A model generated the notes under the pieces. It saw nothing but the letters and a program-made list of their open reading frames with translations, made no database searches and had not been told where the DNA came from. This document shows, one piece after another, positions 61,247 to 64,000 of a stretch of DNA of 64,000 bases; the first letter of the stretch is position 1, and every line of letters starts with the position of its first letter. A program made the position numbers and the translations under genes. Origin of the DNA: Candidatus Gastranaerophilales bacterium (GTDB taxonomy: Bacteria > Cyanobacteriota > Vampirovibrionia > Gastranaerophilales > Gastranaerophilaceae). The stretch covers positions 124,001 to 188,000 of the forward strand of contig CALUSL010000001.1 in the NCBI GenBank assembly GCA_944323425.1, in the 5' to 3' direction.

Positions 61247-62512
61247 ATGTTTTTAGATAAGACAAAAGTTAGAATAATATCCGGTAAGGGCGGAAACGGT
61301 GCTGTTGCATGGCGTCGTGAAAAGTACGTTGACAAAGGTGGTCCTGCTGGCGGTGACGGCGGCAGGGGCGGTAGTGTATATTTCGTAGCTGATGAGAGTA
61401 TGACTACATTGCTCGATTTTCGATATAAGTCAGTATTTAAAGCAGAAAATGGAGAAAACGGTCGTTCAAAATCACAACACGGAAAAGGAGGTAAAGACCT
61501 TTATATAAAGGTTCCTCTCGGGACAGTTGTCCGCGATCCGGAAAATGACAAAGTAATTGCTGATCTTACAGAAGACGGGCAAACTATTCTTGTAGCAAAA
61601 GGCGGCAGAGGTGGCAGAGGAAACTGTCGTTTTGCAACAGCACAAAAACGGGCGCCTCAATTTTGCGAACCCGGAGAATCCGGTATAGAAAGAGAGCTGG
61701 AACTGGAACTTAAATTGATTGCAGATGTCGGACTGCTTGGCATGCCAAATGCCGGTAAATCTACTCTTATCAGTGTTATTAGTTCAGCAAAGCCTAAAAT
61801 CGCAGACTATCCGTTTACAACCCTTGTTCCACATCTTGGAGTTGTTAAAAAACAAAATGGTGATGGTTATGTTGTTGCTGATATTCCCGGTCTCATCGAA
61901 GGTGCGAGTGAGGGTATAGGACTCGGACATGAATTTCTAAGACATGTTGAGCGTTGTAGATTTTTGATTCATGTAATTGATTTAACTCAGGAAAATCCTG
62001 TTGAAAATTATAACAAGATAAATACCGAACTTGCCAAGCATTCTAAGCAGCTTTCTGATTTATATCAGGTTATTGCGCTTAATAAAATTGATTCTATTGA
62101 TGAAGAATTAAAAAAGAATTACTTGGAAGAATTCAAAAAATACTCGGATGATGTGTTTTTAATCTCTGCAGCAACGCAGGATGGTGTATCCGAGCTTGTG
62201 AATTTTGTATCCAAAAAAGTAGACGAAATACCGAAACCTCATATGCCTGTAGATATAGAGGAAGATTTGGCTGCGTTTGATAATGATGACAGTTCTTATT
62301 CTATTTACAAAGTAGACAAGAATACTTTTGTTATAGAAGGCGGAAAGCTCTTCAGGCTTGCAAATGTTACAGATGCAAGAAATATTGACCAGATTTATCG
62401 TTTTCAAAATATAATGGCTTCAATGAATGTGTTTGAAGCATTAAAAGCAGCCGGCATAAAAGACGGCAATACGGTCAAAGTCGGTCATATCGAGTTTGAA
62501 TATTATGATTGA
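61247..62512 (+). CDS. obg: GTPase ObgE/CgtA
   Basis: 421 residues. N-terminal glycine-rich Obg fold (GGPAGGDGGRGGSVYFVADE, KGGRGGRGNCRFATAQ), GTPase domain with G1 GMPNAGKSTLI, G3 DIPGLIEGAS, G4 NKID, and C-terminal OCT domain (YSIYKVDKNTFVIEGGKLFR). Required for ribosome maturation. Second gene after the small orphan. Confidence 0.96.
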   Translation: MFLDKTKVRIISGKGGNGAVAWRREKYVDKGGPAGGDGGRGGSVYFVADESMTTLLDFRYKSVFKAENGENGRSKSQHGKGGKDLYIKVPLGTVVRDPENDKVIADLTEDGQTILVAKGGRGGRGNCRFATAQKRAPQFCEPGESGIERELELELKLIADVGLLGMPNAGKSTLISVISSAKPKIADYPFTTLVPHLGVVKKQNGDGYVVADIPGLIEGASEGIGLGHEFLRHVERCRFLIHVIDLTQENPVENYNKINTELAKHSKQLSDLYQVIALNKIDSIDEELKKNYLEEFKKYSDDVFLISAATQDGVSELVNFVSKKVDEIPKPHMPVDIEEDLAAFDNDDSSYSIYKVDKNTFVIEGGKLFRLANVTDARNIDQIYRFQNIMASMNVFEALKAAGIKDGNTVKVGHIEFEYYD

Positions 62513-62517
62513 TATTA

Positions 62518-62754
62518 TTACTTTTTAGGGGGTCTTGCTTTGCTGAAATGAGGCAAAAGTTTTCCTATTCCATTTCTCATTTTTACAAACATATTTGATT
62601 TATCAGATTTTTTAACCGCAACAAAGCTATCTCGTGTATTCTGGTTCTTTGGTAAGTTTGTTACATAAATATCCGGTTTTCTGTAAATCAAAGGTTTTAT
62701 TACATTGCCTATAGTTGAGACAGGATTGTCTGATATTCCAAAAATTTTCCCCAA
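62518..62754 (-). CDS. Small basic orphan protein
   Basis: 78 residues: MGKIFGISDNPVSTIGNVIK, basic and Pro-containing, ends KARPPKK. Not a family I know. No signal or membrane segment. Converges with obg 5 bp away. Confidence 0.5.
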   Translation of the reverse strand: MGKIFGISDNPVSTIGNVIKPLIYRKPDIYVTNLPKNQNTRDSFVAVKKSDKSNMFVKMRNGIGKLLPHFSKARPPKK

Positions 62755-62792
62755 TTTTTTATACTCCTAAAAAATAATAAACAAAAAACAAA

Positions 62793-62863
62793 AGGCGGCA
62801 CCCAGATTCGAACTGGGGATGAAAGCTTTGCAGGCTCCTGCCTTACCACTTGGCCATGCCGCC
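62793..62863 (-). tRNA. tRNA-Cys (anticodon GCA)
   Basis: Minus-strand cloverleaf: acceptor GGCGGCA / TGCCGCC, anticodon arm GGAGC-CTGCAAA-GCTTT (with wobble pairs), T arm CCCAG-TTCGAAT-CTGGG, discriminator U73 as expected for tRNA-Cys. CCA is not encoded. Confidence 0.93.
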
Positions 62864-62884
62864 GTAATACACAAAAAATAAAAT

Positions 62885-62906
62885 AAAAAGCGGAAGACGA
62901 GGCTCG
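62885..62906 (+). repeat. 22-bp copy of the tRNA-Gly 3' end
   Basis: AAAAAGCGGAAGACGAGGCT-CG occurs here and again at 63053-63074, where it is the 3' end of tRNA-Gly with its flank. Both copies are in the same orientation, 168 bp apart. It holds the acceptor strand and half the T arm, so it is a remnant of a second tRNA copy or a duplication made by an inserted element. Confidence 0.9.
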
Positions 62907-63052
62907 CACGACATTCAAGAAATCTTTGATTTCGTAGAATGTCGGGTGCTGGCAATTTGCGATAGCAAATTGAACACGTAAACCGCAGATGTTGCAAACT
63001 TGTTTGCTTACAGATGCGTGTGAGAGACTCTTTTCTTTCGTTTTTAATGTAC
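62907..63052. repeat. Hairpin-rich spacer between the two tRNA-Gly 3' ends
   Basis: Three good hairpins follow each other: CGACATTC...GAATGTCG enclosing GAAATC-TTT-GATTTC (62909-62944), CAATTTGC-GATA-GCAAATTG (62956-62975) and GCAAAC-TT-GTTTGC (62995-63008). No gene. The same kind of short GC-paired hairpin appears in the 137-bp repeat unit near tRNA-Pro. Confidence 0.65.
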
Positions 63053-63056
63053 AAAA

Positions 63057-63129
63057 AGCGGAAGACGAGGCTCGAACTCGCAACAACCTGCTTGGAAGGC
63101 AGGGACTCTACCAATTGAGTTACTTCCGC
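63057..63129 (-). tRNA. tRNA-Gly (anticodon TCC)
   Basis: Minus-strand cloverleaf: acceptor GCGGAAG / CTTCCGC, D arm with ATTGGTAG, anticodon arm CCTGC-CTTCCAA-GCAGG, T arm GCGAG-TTCGAGC-CTCGT (one mismatched pair), discriminator U. No encoded CCA. Parts of its ends are duplicated on both sides. Confidence 0.94.
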
Positions 63130-63235
63130 ATTATTTAATTGTCACCCCTGCCTTCCTTATCGGCAGGGAATAATCTGTAATCAAGAGCCAAGGCTCTCTC
63201 GGCAATTGAGTTACTTTTTCTTTATTTAATTGTCA
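63112..63235. repeat. 91-bp duplication carrying the tRNA-Gly 5' end
   Basis: CAATTGAGTTACTT (63112-63125), which is the complement of the tRNA-Gly 5' region, recurs at 63203-63216. The following TTATTTAATTGTCA (63131-63144) recurs at 63222-63235; both pairs are 91 bp apart. Between lie hairpins CCCTGCC...GGCAGGG (63146-63168) and AGAGCC-AA-GGCTCT (63185-63198). Confidence 0.85.
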
Positions 63236-63291
63236 ATGTTTGTTTCAATTATACTGTCTCAATAAAAAAATTCAACTGTTTATTATTAAAA

Positions 63292-63368
63292 TGGTCGGGA
63301 TGACAGGATTCGAACCTGCGACCCCTTCGTCCCAAGCGAAGTGCGCTACCAAGCTGCGCTACATCCCG
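63292..63368 (-). tRNA. tRNA-Pro (anticodon TGG), CCA encoded
   Basis: Minus-strand cloverleaf: acceptor CGGGATG / CATCCCG, D arm with AGCTTGGTAGCGC, anticodon arm CTTCG-CTTGGGA-CGAAG, T arm GCAGG-TTCGAAT-CCTGT, discriminator A and CCA encoded. Its 5' end is copied in every unit of the tandem repeat that starts here. Confidence 0.96.
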
Positions 63369-63770
63369 ACTTAACATGCTTTTTACTTTATCGAGCGCAG
63401 CTTGGTCTATCATAATACGGCACGCAGAAACTTCGTTTCTGACTTAGCCTGCCTCCATTTGTAACGATACTTAATCGTTTCAAACGGAGTCCTTGCTACA
63501 TCCCGACTTAACATGTTTTTTACTTTATCGAGCGCAGCTTGGTCTATCATAATACGGCACGCAGAAACTTCGTTTCTGACTTAGCCTGCCTCCATTTGTA
63601 ACGATACTTAATCGTTTCAAACGGAGTCCTTGCTACATCCCGACTTAACATGTTTTTTACTTTATCGAGCGCAGCTTGGTCTATCATAATACGGCACGCA
63701 GAAACTTCGTTTCTGACTTAGCCTACCTCCATTTGTAACGATACTTAATCGTTTCAAACGGAGTCCTTGC
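63360..63770. repeat. Three tandem copies of a 137-bp unit derived from the tRNA-Pro 5' end
   Basis: The tRNA-derived TACATCCCGAC occurs at 63360, 63497, 63634 and 63771: three full units plus the start of a fourth, spacing exactly 137 bp. Units differ by single bases (63380 region C/T; G/A near 63724). Each contains CAGAAAC-TTC-GTTTCTG and a long hairpin CTCCATTTGTAACGAT...ATCGTTTCAAACGGAG. It also holds AGCGCAGCTTGGT, an inverted 13-bp copy of the tRNA-Pro D-arm region ACCAAGCTGCGCT. Not a CRISPR: the repeats are long and without unique spacers. Confidence 0.95.
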
Positions 63771-63782
63771 TACATCCCGATT

Positions 63783-64000
63783 TCTTTATTCAATTTTCAA
63801 TTTACGAAACAAATTAAGTTTATCAACAACACATTACACAGTCAAGCCGACAGAAGTATCCAAAATTCTTGAGCTATCAAAAATATATATCAATTAGTGT
63901 TTTTTATACAATATTGAAAATTCTATATATCTAAAGTGTTTACAGGATTTTTAAAAATTTTATGTTGAATTATTTTATGACTTATGTAACAATTATGTAA
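63783..64000. other. AT-rich end of window, no feature found
   Basis: About 220 bp after the tandem repeat. No reading frame of credible length, no tRNA. It may contain the promoter of the leftward tRNA-Pro transcript, but I cannot point to a convincing -35/-10 pair. Confidence 0.5.

Noticed and set aside
63360-63770. CRISPR array
   Set aside because: Units are 137 bp, almost identical along the full length, and have no unique spacers or cas genes.
1-64000. Prophage or insertion sequence
   Set aside because: No integrase, transposase, capsid or terminase gene was seen; accessory features are limited to repeats and orphan genes.

Overview
The window reads as chromosome of a flagellated, anaerobic gut-type member of the Vampirovibrionia (Melainabacteria), most likely Gastranaerophilales. 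This is inference from gene content, not a database match. The grounds are AT-rich DNA, LL-diaminopimelate aminotransferase, prepilin leaders of the FTLAEVLITLTIIGVVAA type, GlgC glycogen metabolism, a PerR/rubrerythrin/rubredoxin/flavodiiron oxygen-defence set, and several small orphan proteins that begin with a short MKINA...SFK-like stretch.

Layout. 1-6.9 kb: a cut-off CheR-like methyltransferase, MarR-cupin and TetR-aldo/keto reductase units (both with clear palindromic operators), a LOG-family protein, dapL, an L,D-transpeptidase and two orphan proteins. 7.0-11.1 kb: a flagellar rod/basal-body operon (flgF-like, flgG, flgB, flgC, a lytic transglycosylase, fliE). 11.1-14.4 kb: ilvE behind a long leader, an MlaE-type permease and an amino-acid permease. 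14.5-18.5 kb: a giant flagellin whose centre is four RTX-like modules (about 1000 residues), split in this sequence by an 11-base poly-C tract. 18.5-31.5 kb: tcdA, tmk, serS, an orphan sugar-binding protein with an M14 amidase-like enzyme, a secreted GH13 amylase, hpf, a GGDEF protein, a prepilin, a thioredoxin lipoprotein and glgC. 31.5-37 kb: an AddAB-like helicase/nuclease pair. 37-41 kb: oxygen defence and Ogt. 41-44.3 kb: tRNA-His, a second CheR-like gene, a YtxH/DUF948 operon and an ADP-ribosyltransferase-like protein. 44.3-57.5 kb: uvrA, rpsA, DJ-1/PfpI, MATE, 2-hydroxyacid dehydrogenase, prmC, radA and a papain-like protease candidate. 57.6-62.8 kb: a TOPRIM protein, a pseudopilin, mtnP, YggT and obg. 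62.8-64 kb: tRNA-Cys, tRNA-Gly and tRNA-Pro embedded in hairpin-rich repeats.

Two observations stand out. First, the RTX flagellin is one base out of frame at a C11 tract (C10 or C13 would restore a 1349-residue protein), which looks like a phase-variation switch for a very large calcium-binding-type filament protein. Second, three of the four tRNA genes have pieces of their own ends copied nearby, joined to hairpin-rich spacers. For tRNA-Pro this forms a 137-bp unit repeated three times; for tRNA-Gly both ends are duplicated; for tRNA-His a 17-bp copy of the 5' end lies inverted beyond the neighbouring CheR-like gene.

A third theme is a set of unrelated proteins sharing a short N-terminal stretch ending in S/A-F-K/G/R. 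They include a methyltransferase and a protease-like protein, and the pattern could be a lineage-specific targeting tag.
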